A stretch of 64,000 nucleotides of DNA, from contig CAVUYP010000001.1 in assembly GCA_963745755.1 (NCBI GenBank), positions 1,488,001-1,552,000 of the forward strand, given 5' to 3'. This stretch comes from RHKX01 sp963745755 (GTDB lineage Bacteria; Actinomycetota; Thermoleophilia; Solirubrobacterales; 70-9). Below are positions 34,133 through 42,335 of this stretch, in pieces (position 1 is the stretch's first letter; every line of letters begins with the position of its first letter). The position numbers and the translations under genes were made by a program. Under the pieces are notes generated by a model. The model had not been told where the DNA came from. It was given only the letters and a program-made list of their open reading frames with translations, and ran no database searches.

Positions 34133-34174
34133 CGTCGCCAGCCTATCCGCGCCGGCGCAGCGCCGCTCGGGCGG

Positions 34175-34576
34175 TCAGACGTGCGTATCGAGATTCACGC
34201 GCAGCGACCAGGCGCCATCCGGAAGGCGCTTCATGCCGACCGACCGGCAGCGCACCGGCCGGATCCGATCCTGCGGGATCCCGTGCTCGCCGGCGACCCG
34301 AGCGCTGAAGCTGGTGCTCTCGAGCCGCTCCCGAAACGCGCGCTCGGGGATGAAGCCGTCGGTCTCGGCGAGCCGGACCAGCTCGTTGATCCACTCGACC
34401 AGCAGGCCCTGCACGTCGGGACCGCTGACGTGCACATCGTGGGTGACGGCGGTGCCGCCGGTCGCATCGGAGAGGACGTCGGTGAGCGCCAGAAGCGACT
34501 CACTGAACAGCGCCTCGAGATCGACGTCCTCGATGTCGAGCTCGATCGAGGATTCATGCTCCACGGTGTTGTACAT
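34175..34576 (-). CDS. Archease family protein
   Basis: A 133-residue archease. EHESSIELDIEDVDLEALF is the N-terminal signature, followed by LLVEWINELVRLAETDGFIP and a C-terminal strand pair ending LRVNLDTHV, with the metal-binding Asp near the end. In archaea and eukaryotes archease activates the RNA ligase RtcB for tRNA splicing and repair. No rtcB is present in this window. The ATG at 34576 has AAGGA nine bases upstream. The longer open frame to 35248 is antisense to the L,D-transpeptidase and is not coding. Confidence 0.85.
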   Translation of the reverse strand: MYNTVEHESSIELDIEDVDLEALFSESLLALTDVLSDATGGTAVTHDVHVSGPDVQGLLVEWINELVRLAETDGFIPERAFRERLESTSFSARVAGEHGIPQDRIRPVRCRSVGMKRLPDGAWSLRVNLDTHV

Positions 34577-34668
34577 CGGGACAATCCTTTCACGTGGGCG
34601 CTGCCGGGAACAGTTCGGTGCTCTCGCCCCCTGAGCACGCTGCCACGGCCGCCGAACCTGCGCCGCCG

Positions 34669-35541
34669 CTAGGGCCGAATGATCACCGGGGCCCCTAGCG
34701 GCACCTTGCGGAGGAGCGCGCGAACGTCGCGGTCGGCGCTCCTGATGCATCCGTTCGAGGCATCGAGGCCGAGCGGCCCGTCGGTGCCGTGAAACGCGAT
34801 CAGGTTCCCCCCGGCCCAGCCGGTCGGCAGGTGCGGCTGGGTGGCGCTGAGCGCGACGGCGCAGCAGCCGTAGGCGGGGTTCAGGCCGCCTCTGAACAGG
34901 TCGGTGACCGAGAACCGTCCGGTCGGAGTCGGCGAGTCCGGGGCCCCGACCGTGACCGGCCAGCGCCGCAGCAGCTCTCCGCCCTCGAAGAGCCTCGCCT
35001 CGTGGCGGGAGAGATCCACGGTGATCCGGATGTCCGTGTAGCCGCCGCGAAGGGTGTCGGGGTCGGCCCGCACCCAACCGAGCTCGCCGTTCGGCAGCTC
35101 CACCGTGGAGACCCCGAGCCAGCGATCGCGGACCCGGCTGACCGAGAAGACGGTGGGCGACCCGAACTCGGTCCGGTCGTCGACCTTGGCGACGACAGCG
35201 CCGCCGGGACCGTCCCGTAGCTCCGCCCTTCTGCCCGGGCGCACCCACACGTAGGGCTCGCGCTGTGTCCCGGCGGGCCCTGCCGTCGGCGCCCGCACCG
35301 GCCGCTTCTCCGGCTCTCCGCCGCGGTCGGCCGGGCGATCGGGCCCGACGGCGCGAAGCGCGGTCGGAGACGGGCCAGCCGGCGCGGGCGCGCCTGCGCC
35401 GGCGACCGACCGGGCGGCGGCGCCGGAAACTCCAGTCGCCGGCTCGAAGGCGTCACGGGCGACCATGCCGACCGCGAACAACACGATGACGACCGCGAGG
35501 ACGGTTATCCAGTGGCTCGCTCGCTCGGTTGACGAGGGCAC
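34669..35541 (-). CDS. L,D-transpeptidase (YkuD domain), membrane anchored
   Basis: A 290-residue protein. A transmembrane anchor (about 12-30, VLAVVIVLFAVGMVA) leads into a Pro/Ala-rich linker and then an SH3-like part (WVRPGRRAELRDGPGGAVVA). The YkuD domain (about 165-290) carries the catalytic Cys in HGTDGPLGLDASNGCIR with the conserved His and Ser. It should form 3-3 peptidoglycan cross-links or attach proteins to the wall, outside the membrane. The first helix is uncleaved by look. The start is GTG at 35541. Confidence 0.92.
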   Translation of the reverse strand: MPSSTERASHWITVLAVVIVLFAVGMVARDAFEPATGVSGAAARSVAGAGAPAPAGPSPTALRAVGPDRPADRGGEPEKRPVRAPTAGPAGTQREPYVWVRPGRRAELRDGPGGAVVAKVDDRTEFGSPTVFSVSRVRDRWLGVSTVELPNGELGWVRADPDTLRGGYTDIRITVDLSRHEARLFEGGELLRRWPVTVGAPDSPTPTGRFSVTDLFRGGLNPAYGCCAVALSATQPHLPTGWAGGNLIAFHGTDGPLGLDASNGCIRSADRDVRALLRKVPLGAPVIIRP

Positions 35542-35586
35542 CTCGCCAGCGTACTCCGCAGCGCCGGCCGTGCTGTTGGGTGGCGG

Positions 35587-36510
35587 TTAACGCCCCGGTC
35601 GGTCCGCATCGGCAGCGAGCCCCGATCGGGGCCGATTCCCGATTGGCAGCATCCTGCGGACCGCGGCGGCCTGCGTCCGCGTCAGCCGGACCGCCTCACC
35701 GGCCAGCCGTGGGACGAGCATGCGGGCGGGATCGCCCTCGCGCTCTCGACGGAGCTCGTCGATGCCGTCGGCAACCGCCGTGCGGACGGCGTCGCGCAAC
35801 CGGGCCGCGCCTTCGGCGTCGTCCCAGGTCGATCCGAAGCCGGTGGCATCGATCGACCTTCCGATCCGGGCATAGATCCGCTGCGGGCGCGGCAGCGGGG
35901 TTGGCCCGAGGCCGCGAACGACCGGGAACAGCAACTCCGGATCGATGTCGAGGCGCTTGGCGAGGGCACGGGCCGGTGCGTAGATCGCGTCGTCGGCGTC
36001 GGCGACGACATCCCACATGTCGTCGACGCCGATCATCGCGAGCGGCACGACCGGGTAGCCGAACTCGAGAGCCAGCCGCGCGAATCCGATCCGCTCGCGC
36101 CAGACGAGCGGGTAGTAGTCACCGCGACGGCGGGCCACCTCACGGCCGCCGCCGGGGAAGACCAGTACCGGCTGTCCGGCCCGCAACAGGCTCCGAGTGT
36201 TCTCGCGGGTCCCGTCGACCGCCCCGAAATGCAGCAGCAGGTCGCGCCAGATCGGCAGCCGGAAGTGCTGGCGCTCGCCGAGCGAGCGGACGAGGACGCC
36301 GGTCCGGTCACGGACGCCGAGGACGACGAACGGCACGTCGAAGAGGCCGAGCGTCGTGTGGTTGCCGACGAGCAGATAGCGGCCGTCCGCCGGCAGGTTC
36401 CCGTAGCCGTCGATTCGTGGATCGGTGATCGCCCGCCACGGCGCCAGCAGCGCCTTGGCGGCGGCGAACTCGGCCGGCCGCGGCGGCTCGAATCGACCGT
36501 CGTCCTCCAT
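35587..36510 (-). CDS. Lysophospholipid/glycerol acyltransferase-like protein
   Basis: A 307-residue PlsC-superfamily protein. LLVGNHTTLGLFDVPFV supplies the catalytic His region, FGAVDGTRENTRSLL the second block, and VLVFPGGGREVARRRGD the acyl-acceptor motif. VVPLAMIGVDD is the fourth. It resembles the diacylglycerol O-acyltransferase-like branch of soluble or peripheral acyltransferases, related to the protein at 44984. The likely role is acylation of a lipid intermediate at the membrane. Start: ATG at 36510, chosen because it leaves 70 bases for the divergent promoter; an in-frame upstream ATG at 36567 would overlap it. Confidence 0.85.
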   Translation of the reverse strand: MEDDGRFEPPRPAEFAAAKALLAPWRAITDPRIDGYGNLPADGRYLLVGNHTTLGLFDVPFVVLGVRDRTGVLVRSLGERQHFRLPIWRDLLLHFGAVDGTRENTRSLLRAGQPVLVFPGGGREVARRRGDYYPLVWRERIGFARLALEFGYPVVPLAMIGVDDMWDVVADADDAIYAPARALAKRLDIDPELLFPVVRGLGPTPLPRPQRIYARIGRSIDATGFGSTWDDAEGAARLRDAVRTAVADGIDELRREREGDPARMLVPRLAGEAVRLTRTQAAAVRRMLPIGNRPRSGLAADADRPGR

Positions 36511-36580
36511 CACCCCGGAGTCTGGCGCGATCCGGCGGCGATTGGGTTCCCCGGGTGAACCGGCCATTAGTCTGCGGCCG

Positions 36581-36895
36581 ATGTCAGACCGCAGCGAGTT
36601 CCGTGATTCGCAGGGCCGGCTGGACCGGGCCGACGGGCCGGCGCTGATCCACGCCAACGGCTCGACGAAGTGGTACCGGCACGGCCGCCGCCACCGCGAC
36701 GGCGCCCCCGCCTGCGTCTACGTCAACGGGACCCGCAAGTGGTACCGCGACGGCCTCCGTCACCGCGACGACGGACCCGCCGCCACCTACCCGGACGGGC
36801 GGCGCATCTGGTTCACCGACGGCGTCGAGGTCCGCCGCGAGCAGGCAGCGCCGGGCCGCGAGGCCTCGATCCGCGACGGCGAGCCCCCCGTCTAG
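36581..36895 (+). CDS. Small protein with three WY-G-HRDGP repeats
   Basis: A 104-residue protein made of three tandem units of about 22 residues. Each has an NG/DG turn, a K-W-Y or I-W-F core, a second Gly turn and HRDDGPA-like closing residues (NGSTKWYRHGRRHRDG, NGTRKWYRDGLRHRDD, DGRRIWFTDG). Such units are known from scattered bacterial and phage proteins and resemble MORN-type beta-hairpins. No function is established. It has no signal peptide. Its stop overlaps that of the convergent secreted-protein gene (CTAG at 36892-36895). Confidence 0.75.
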   Translation: MSDRSEFRDSQGRLDRADGPALIHANGSTKWYRHGRRHRDGAPACVYVNGTRKWYRDGLRHRDDGPAATYPDGRRIWFTDGVEVRREQAAPGREASIRDGEPPV

Positions 36896-37305
36896 CTGCT
36901 CAGCTTCAGCTTCGGCGACTTCCGCGACAGGCAGGTGTTCTTCTTGCCGGAGTCGTTGCCGATCTTCGCCTGATTGACCTCGGCGAAGTAGGTGCCGTTC
37001 TTCGGCCTGCCGCCGCCGAGCTCGATGTCGAACTTCCCCTTGTTGTTGGTGTGATCGCCGCCGAGCTTCTTCTTGTTGCCGTTCTTCTTGCGGTAGAGAA
37101 CGACCTTGCGGTCGCCGACGCAGTTGCCCTTCGTGGAATCGATCGTCCCCTTGAACTTCGACTCGCCGTTCTTGAGCTTGTACTTGAAGGCCGTGAAGTA
37201 GGTCGGGTACTGATTGCCGCCGGCCAACGCGCTCGCCGGAACGAGGACCGCGGCGGCTGCGAGGACGGCGACGGCGCCGCGCGCCGTCCGGCTGATCGGA
37301 TTCAT
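36892..37305 (-). CDS. Small secreted protein, paralog of the 4.1-kb secreted protein
   Basis: A 137-residue protein with a signal peptide (to about residue 29, ending ALAGG). A Lys-rich mature part holds two Cys (GNCVGDRKVVLYRKK and KNTCLSRKS) and the pattern NNKGKFDIELGG ... GTYFAEV. The same order occurs in the protein at 4131-4517. It is likely an extracellular beta-sandwich with one disulfide. The function is unknown. The ATG at 37305 has the strong ribosome site AAGGAGAGG upstream. Confidence 0.8.
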   Translation of the reverse strand: MNPISRTARGAVAVLAAAAVLVPASALAGGNQYPTYFTAFKYKLKNGESKFKGTIDSTKGNCVGDRKVVLYRKKNGNKKKLGGDHTNNKGKFDIELGGGRPKNGTYFAEVNQAKIGNDSGKKNTCLSRKSPKLKLSS

Positions 37306-37394
37306 GGGACCTCTCCTTGGCTCGACGGGACCCGGGCAGTATCGCGGCCGACGAAGACGTTTCGACCGCGATACCGCGTCGGCCCTCTCCCGCC

Positions 37395-37775
37395 CTAGAT
37401 CTTGACCTTTGCGACACAGCGCTCGCCCGTGCCGGGGTTGCGGGCGATCCCCTTCAGCGAATCGGTCCCGGGCCGATCGTCGACCCGGCGCTCGACCGAG
37501 AACGATCCGCTCGGCGCCTTGGTCTTGGCCCGGCCGCGGAACACGACTTTGGAGTAGTCCTTCAGCTTGACCTTCCAGACGACGCCGTTTCTGTTCTGGT
37601 CGACCTCGAACTCGACCTCGAGGCGACCGTCGCGGGGCTTGACCTTGATCTTCGCGCTGCTCGACCCGCTGCACTTGCCGGGGCTGCGGATGTCGGAATT
37701 GCCGGCCGGCGCCACCGCCGGGGCGGCGAACGCGGCGGCCGACACCGCGGCGATCGCGATTGTTGCTCTCTTCAT
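37395..37775 (-). CDS. Small secreted protein
   Basis: A 126-residue protein with a signal peptide (MKRATIAIAAVSAAAFAAPA, cleavage near residue 25). A basic, strand-rich mature part follows (VEFEVDQNRNGVVWKVKLK) with one Cys near each end (GKCSGSS and GERCVAK). The two Cys could pair. No family is recognised. It sits upstream of, and on the same strand as, the secreted protein at 36892, and both have near-perfect ribosome sites (GAGGGAG here), so both may be abundant exported proteins. Confidence 0.8.
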   Translation of the reverse strand: MKRATIAIAAVSAAAFAAPAVAPAGNSDIRSPGKCSGSSSAKIKVKPRDGRLEVEFEVDQNRNGVVWKVKLKDYSKVVFRGRAKTKAPSGSFSVERRVDDRPGTDSLKGIARNPGTGERCVAKVKI

Positions 37776-37974
37776 TGGGACTCCCTCGTCATTGTTGATG
37801 GAGCAAGAGAGGTTCCCGGCGGCGCGGCGAGCGCACAATCGGACATTGGTCGTAAGACGCGCGGCCCATCGCGCCGCGGCGCGATGGTCAACACCGGAAC
37901 GCCGGGCGAGACCGGCAGGAGCATCGCCGACAAGCGCGCGGGGTTCGGCCGGCGAACTGGACTCGCGCCGCCGC

Positions 37975-39546
37975 TCAGCGCGGCGGGATGACCCCGGAGC
38001 TCGCCACCCGCCGGTAGAAGCGAGCGCTCGGCCGCTCGACCCGTTGCAGCGTCTGCGGATCGAAGCCGTAAAGGCCGAAGTGGGCGTCATAGCCCTCCGC
38101 CCACTCGTAGTTGTCGGTCAGCGACCATTGGAAGTAGCCGCGGACATCGGCCCCGGCGGCGATTGCGCGGCGCAGGGCGCCGAGGTAGGTGCGCAGGTAC
38201 TCGCGGCGCTGGTCGTCCTCGCCGTCGTCGATGCCGTTCTCGGTGACGTAGACCGGCTTGCCGTATCCGGCCGCCTCCTCGACGACGTTGCGTAGGCCGG
38301 TCCGGTCGATCTCCCAGCCGAAGTCCGAGCAGGTCGTCGGACACGGCTCGCCGCCGGGGTTGCCGGTGCCGGCATAGGTGACGTGGGGGATGAAGTCGAA
38401 CAGTGGGATCGTTGCCGAGACCGGGAACGGGAGCGACTGGGCGCGCCCCGGCGAGTAGTGGTTGACGCCGACGAAGTCGGCCTTGTCGCGGAGCCGCCGG
38501 TGGACCTCGCCGGGATCGCGGACGCCGTCGGCGTCGTTGTCGTACCAGCCGTTGATCGCGATCTCGAGGTACGCCCGGTTGAGGATCTGATCGACGTGCT
38601 CGGCGGCAACCTCGTCGGCGGGGTCGGCCGGGTCGTAGGGCCGCCAGTCGACCATGTTGTGGACGAACCCGACCTGCGCCCGCGGGTCGTGTGCGTGGAT
38701 CGCGTCGTAGGCGGCGGCATTGGCGCGGCCGAGGTTCTCGACCGCCCGCAGCGCCGCCGGATAGGAGAGGATCGCCGGCGCCTTGACCCCGGTCACTCCG
38801 GGGATCGAGACGAACCCCTGCGAGACCGTCACCAGCGGCTCGTTCAGCGTTGCCCAGAGCCGGACCCGGTCGCGGAACTTCCAGGCTGCGTAGGCGGCGA
38901 ACTTGCGGAACTCGGCGACCGTCGAGCGGTTCAGCCAGCCGGCCCTGCGCAGGTCCTCCGGAAGCGGATCGTCGGCGCCGCGGCCGGCGAAGGCGCTGCG
39001 AACCGCGAGCGGGTCGTTGATCCAGATCGGCAGGGTGAAGTGATTCAGCGTCAGCATCACCCGCAGGCCGCGACGCCGCGCCCCGGTGAGGATCCGCCGG
39101 TAGCGGCGCACCGCGCCCTGGTCGGCCAGCGCGTCGAGCCGGCGCAGCTCCTTGGCCGAGATCCGCCGGCCGGTCTTCACCTTCGCCGTCGAGCGCGGGA
39201 AGATCCGGCTCCACTCGATCCCGAGCCGGATCGCGTTGTTGGCGAGCCCGTGGCGAGCGCGGCCGAGGTCGCGCTGCCATTCGTTCAGGAACCCCGGCCC
39301 GTCGGCGACGCGATCGCCGCTGACGACGCCGTCGGCGATCAGCCCGGGGTCGCTCGTGAACGCGTACCAATCGCTGCGACGGTCGACGTGGGCGGGCGAT
39401 CCGCCCGCCTCGGACTGAAAGCCCGCCGAGGCGGTGCCCCAGAGGAAGCCGGACGGGAACCGCGGCGCGGCAGAGGCGGCCGCGCTGATGCCCGTCAGGG
39501 CGACGACGCCGGCAGCCAGGATCGCAATGGCCAGGCTCCTCCTCAC
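37975..39546 (-). CDS. Secreted beta-glucosidase-like glycoside hydrolase, family GH1
   Basis: A 523-residue protein. A signal peptide (about 1-27, ending ASAA) precedes a GH1 TIM barrel opening FPSGFLWGTASAGFQSEAG. The acid/base Glu is in WATLNEPLV, and the nucleophile Glu is in PVYVTENGID near residue 420. WSLTDNYEWAEGYDAHFGL is the conserved C-terminal block. It should hydrolyse beta-glucosides or beta-galactosides outside the cell. Export is less common in this family than cytosolic location. The GTG at 39546 gives a proper signal peptide. Confidence 0.93.
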   Translation of the reverse strand: MRRSLAIAILAAGVVALTGISAAASAAPRFPSGFLWGTASAGFQSEAGGSPAHVDRRSDWYAFTSDPGLIADGVVSGDRVADGPGFLNEWQRDLGRARHGLANNAIRLGIEWSRIFPRSTAKVKTGRRISAKELRRLDALADQGAVRRYRRILTGARRRGLRVMLTLNHFTLPIWINDPLAVRSAFAGRGADDPLPEDLRRAGWLNRSTVAEFRKFAAYAAWKFRDRVRLWATLNEPLVTVSQGFVSIPGVTGVKAPAILSYPAALRAVENLGRANAAAYDAIHAHDPRAQVGFVHNMVDWRPYDPADPADEVAAEHVDQILNRAYLEIAINGWYDNDADGVRDPGEVHRRLRDKADFVGVNHYSPGRAQSLPFPVSATIPLFDFIPHVTYAGTGNPGGEPCPTTCSDFGWEIDRTGLRNVVEEAAGYGKPVYVTENGIDDGEDDQRREYLRTYLGALRRAIAAGADVRGYFQWSLTDNYEWAEGYDAHFGLYGFDPQTLQRVERPSARFYRRVASSGVIPPR

Positions 39547-39599
39547 CGTCGGCAGGGTACGCCACCCCGGTCGGCCCGCGTCGCAGCCGGCCGGAGAGG

Positions 39600-40469
39600 A
39601 TGATCGGCGGCATGTTCCCGCGGCGCAGCCCCGACGCGGTCAGCCCGACCGCCCACTACACCGGCCAGACCTGGGTCCGCAACGACCTCTCCCATTCCGG
39701 CCTCGCCACCTGGGAGGGCCGGGTCATGTACGAGGCGCTGCGGCCGCCGATGAAGCTCAGCCGCGTCCTCGGCGGCCCGACGCTGGAGGGGCTGCTGCTC
39801 GCCCGCCACCGGATCATCGACAGCCGGCTCGAGGAGCTGATCGAATCGGGAGCGGTCGGGCAGGTGATCGAGGCCGCCTGCGGGATGTCGCCGCGCGGCT
39901 GGCGGTTCAGCGACCGCTACGGGGAGCGGCTCACCTACGTCGAGGCCGACCTGCCGGCGATGGCCGCCCGCAAGCGCGCCGCGCTCGCCCGGATCGGCTC
40001 GCTGGGCGACCATCACCGCGTCGTCGCTCTCGACGTCCTCCGCGCGGGCGGCGAAGCGAGCATCGACGGCGTCGCCGCCGCCCTCGACCCCGGGCGCGGC
40101 CTGGCGATCATCACCGAGGGTCTGCTCACCTACTTCGACGACGCCGACGTCGCCGCGACCTGGCGCCGCTTCGCGGCCGTGCTGCATCGGTTCCCGGCCG
40201 GCTCCTACCTCGCCGACCTGCGCCTCGACGCCCCGCACCGCGATCTAACCGAGCGGATCTTCAACGTCGCCCTGTCGGGGTTCGTCCGCGGCGGCGTCCA
40301 CCCCCACTTCGGCGACGAGGCGGCCGCGGCAGCGGCGCTCGAGGCGGCGGGCTTCGACCGCGGGCTCGTCCACCACGGCGACGAGCACCCGGCCGCGGCC
40401 GCGGTCCGCGACGATCCCGGCGCGGCGGTGATCCGGGTCGTCGAGGGGACGACCGGAACGGCCGGATGA
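39600..40469 (+). CDS. Class I SAM-dependent methyltransferase, LCMT/PPM-like
   Basis: About 289 residues. SPTAHYTGQTWVRNDLSH and a long helix precede the SAM-binding core QVIEAACGMSPRGWRF, with acidic YVEADLPAM, ending with ITEGLLTYFDD, the block typical of leucine carboxyl methyltransferase-like and polyketide O-methyltransferases. The usual Gly-rich loop is replaced by AACGMS, as in many LCMT relatives. The substrate is unknown. Two starts are possible: ATG 39600, touching the GGAGAGG at 39593-39599, or ATG 39612, twelve bases from it. Confidence 0.85.
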   Translation: MIGGMFPRRSPDAVSPTAHYTGQTWVRNDLSHSGLATWEGRVMYEALRPPMKLSRVLGGPTLEGLLLARHRIIDSRLEELIESGAVGQVIEAACGMSPRGWRFSDRYGERLTYVEADLPAMAARKRAALARIGSLGDHHRVVALDVLRAGGEASIDGVAAALDPGRGLAIITEGLLTYFDDADVAATWRRFAAVLHRFPAGSYLADLRLDAPHRDLTERIFNVALSGFVRGGVHPHFGDEAAAAAALEAAGFDRGLVHHGDEHPAAAAVRDDPGAAVIRVVEGTTGTAG

Positions 40470-40521
40470 GCACGGCGGCGACAAGTTCGCCGAGTCGAAC
40501 CTGAAGGTGAAGAAGAAGTAG
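40467..40521 (+). other. Possible C-terminal gene relic
   Basis: Directly after the methyltransferase, one frame reads DEHGGDKFAESNLKVKKK and then a stop. The composition is typical for the end of a Lys-rich secreted protein and unlike the surrounding non-coding sequence. No start is present. It may be the tail of a deleted gene; chance cannot be excluded. Confidence 0.25.
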
Positions 40522-40543
40522 CGGCGGGCCCGGTGGCCCGGGT

Positions 40544-41116
40544 TCAGAGGCCGAGGTCGCGGACGCCGCGCTCGTCCCACCCGAGGTGGTGGGCGAGTTC
40601 GTGGCGGACGGTGCGCTCGACCTGCGCCCGCAGCAGGTCGCGGTCGTGGCCGAAGTCGCGCTCGAGGGTGTCCTGGTAGACGACGATGTGGTCTGGGTAG
40701 GTGTCGCGGGCGATCGTGCCGCCGATGTAGTGGCCGTAGGCGTGGAACTCGTGACCGCGGTTGGAGACGGTCACCGGCGTCCCCTTCAGCACCTCACGGA
40801 AATCCTCGGGCAGGTCGTCGAGCGCCTGCATGACCAGCTCGTCGAACTCGCTCGGCGGCTGCTCGGGCGGCGGCAGCGAGGCGAGCGCGTCGCTGCGGTC
40901 GACGAGCCGGCGAAACTCCGGCTCGGGCATCTCCTCGCCGGTCAGCCGCGTCGTGATCCAGGCGGTGACGATGATTATCAGGGCGGCGCCGGCAATGATC
41001 GTCAACAGCTCGCCGACGCCCTCGAGCGAGGGCGGCTTGAGCAGGAACCAGGCGAGCGCGCCGATCAGGGCGGTCCAGGCCGCCGCCCGCAGGGGTGGAC
41101 CGAAGATCTCCCTCAC
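40544..41116 (-). CDS. Membrane-anchored metallopeptidase-like protein (HExxH)
   Basis: A 190-residue protein. Two N-terminal transmembrane helices (about 10-27 and 35-57) are followed by a domain of the small zincin-like family. FDELVMQALDDLPEDF is the family opening, VVYQDTLERDFG the middle, and VRHELAHHLGWDERGV the zinc motif HELAH plus a downstream Asp/Glu. Most family members are soluble; a membrane anchor is less usual. The family has unproven peptidase activity. The start is GTG at 41116. The next gene on the same strand is a small membrane protein (41144-41410), upstream in reading direction. Confidence 0.85.
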   Translation of the reverse strand: MREIFGPPLRAAAWTALIGALAWFLLKPPSLEGVGELLTIIAGAALIIIVTAWITTRLTGEEMPEPEFRRLVDRSDALASLPPPEQPPSEFDELVMQALDDLPEDFREVLKGTPVTVSNRGHEFHAYGHYIGGTIARDTYPDHIVVYQDTLERDFGHDRDLLRAQVERTVRHELAHHLGWDERGVRDLGL

Positions 41117-41143
41117 CGGCTCAAGGTTAGAGCCGCCCCGATC

Positions 41144-41410
41144 TCAGCCGAATCCCTGCGCCACCCGGACGACGACGAACAGCAGGCCGGCGACTCCGAG
41201 GGCCCGGCGGAACCCGTTGACGCCGTTCGCCGCCTCCTCGTAGGCCCAGATGCTCAGCGCGACGTAGAAGACCGAGCGGGCGACGTCGCCGGCGCTGCTG
41301 CCGGCATCGAGCAAGGCGGAGGCGAACGCGGCGGCGAGCGCGGCGATCAGCGGCGGGTTCGGGAACTGCGCCACCACGTAGCCGTTGATCGCCAGGTCGG
41401 AGCGCCTCAT
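41144..41410 (-). CDS. Small hydrophobic membrane protein
   Basis: An 88-residue protein with three hydrophobic segments (PPLIAALAAAFASALLDAG, VARSVFYVALSIWAYEEAA, LGVAGLLFVVVRVAQ). Pattern and size match small conserved actinobacterial integral proteins of unknown role. The ATG at 41410 leads directly into a short polar N-terminus. It is followed by the metallopeptidase gene 27 bases on, so an operon is likely. Confidence 0.7.
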   Translation of the reverse strand: MRRSDLAINGYVVAQFPNPPLIAALAAAFASALLDAGSSAGDVARSVFYVALSIWAYEEAANGVNGFRRALGVAGLLFVVVRVAQGFG

Positions 41411-41485
41411 CGGCAGATCCTACGCCCGGCACCGGCCCCCGCGCAGGCCCCGTCGGCGGTGATCGTCCGCATGTAGGCTCGGCCG

Positions 41486-42058
41486 GTGGCGAAGCTGATC
41501 TATTCGGCGATCACGTCGCTCGACGGCTACGTCGAGGACGAGCGGGGGCGGTTCGACTGGGCGGCCCCGGACGAAGAGGTGCATCGGTTCGTCAACGAGC
41601 TCGAGCGACCGATCGGCACCTACCTCTACGGCCGCCGGATGTACGAGACGATGGCCTACTGGGACTCGCCCGACCTCGCCGGCCGGCCTCCCCACCTCGA
41701 GGACTTCGCGGCGCTCTGGCAGGCGGCCGACAAGGTCGTCTACTCGACGAAGCTGGCCGAGCCCGCCTCGGCGCGAACGCGGATCGAGCGCCGCTTCGAC
41801 CCCACCGAGGTCGCCCGGCTGAAGGCGGCGGCGACGGCCGATCTCAGCGTCGGCGGCCCGGCGCTCGCCGCCCGGGCGCTGGAGGCCGGGCTCGTCGACG
41901 AGCTGCACTTGTTCGTCACCCCGGTCATCGTCGGCGGCGGCAAGCCGGCCCTGCCCGCCACCGGCCCGCTCGGCCTCGACCTCCTCGGCGAGCGCCGCTT
42001 CGGCGGCGGGGTCGTCCACCTCCACTACCGGATCGCCGCCCCGGAGGCGCGCCCCTGA
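41486..42058 (+). CDS. Dihydrofolate reductase-family protein (RibD C-terminal fold)
   Basis: A 190-residue protein of the same superfamily as those at 22546 and 25364. YSAITSLDGYVEDERGRFDW is the opening, TYLYGRRMYETMAYWD the NADP turn, and LSVGGPALAARALEAGLVD with VTPVIVGGGKPALP the C-terminal half. The middle is closest to the common YwjB/YyaP-type branch. The role is unknown; NADPH binding is likely. GTG start at 41486. It is the last backbone gene before the tRNA-Arg array. Confidence 0.9.
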   Translation: MAKLIYSAITSLDGYVEDERGRFDWAAPDEEVHRFVNELERPIGTYLYGRRMYETMAYWDSPDLAGRPPHLEDFAALWQAADKVVYSTKLAEPASARTRIERRFDPTEVARLKAAATADLSVGGPALAARALEAGLVDELHLFVTPVIVGGGKPALPATGPLGLDLLGERRFGGGVVHLHYRIAAPEARP

Positions 42059-42085
42059 GTCGATCCGGGCTCCGGGGATGCCGTC

Positions 42086-42091
42086 TACAAT
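42086..42091 (+). promoter_or_regulatory. -10 box of the tRNA-Arg promoter
   Basis: TACAAT lies 31 bases before the mature 5' end of tRNA-Arg. It is a near-consensus -10 hexamer for the housekeeping sigma factor. None of the downstream tRNA relics has a comparable element. Confidence 0.55.
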
Positions 42092-42122
42092 CGGCCACCG
42101 CGCGGGACCCGTCCCGCGACTC

Positions 42123-42196
42123 GCGCCCGTAGCTCAGCCGGATAGAGCGTCGGTCTACGAAACCGAAGGTCACTGGTTCGAATCCAGTCGGGCGCG
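42123..42196 (+). tRNA. tRNA-Arg, anticodon ACG
   Basis: A 74-base cloverleaf. Acceptor arms are GCGCCCG and CGGGCGC, the D arm GCTC/GAGC, the anticodon stem TCGGT/ACCGA with loop CTACGAA (anticodon ACG), and the T arm ACTGG-TTCGAAT-CCAGT, with discriminator G. CCA is not encoded. It reads CGN Arg codons after A34 deamination. Its 3' half is repeated downstream at least four times, which marks it as the attachment site of the accessory array. Confidence 0.95.
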
Positions 42197-42335
42197 CTCT
42201 TCTGGTCGGCCGCGATCCCCTATGAACATTGGGATTGCCCGAGCTCTGCCGACCACCCCCGCAAACCCGCCGAAACGCCCCGGATCCACAAACCGCATGA
42301 ACATTGGGGGTCCGACCATCGCGCACCTATCGCGC
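42197..42335 (+). repeat. Copy 1 of the array tail (behind the intact tRNA)
   Basis: The sequence directly behind tRNA-Arg shares extended similarity with that behind the relic at 46.03 kb: GATCCACAAACCGCATG, then ACATTGG, GGTCCGACC and ACCATCGCGC. It has no open frame of note. The rest of the gap to 42614 holds nothing else I recognise. Confidence 0.75.

Noticed and set aside
34577..35248. Extension of archease to 357 codons
   Set aside because: The added part is antisense-frame sequence of the L,D-transpeptidase, and the archease ATG has its own ribosome site.
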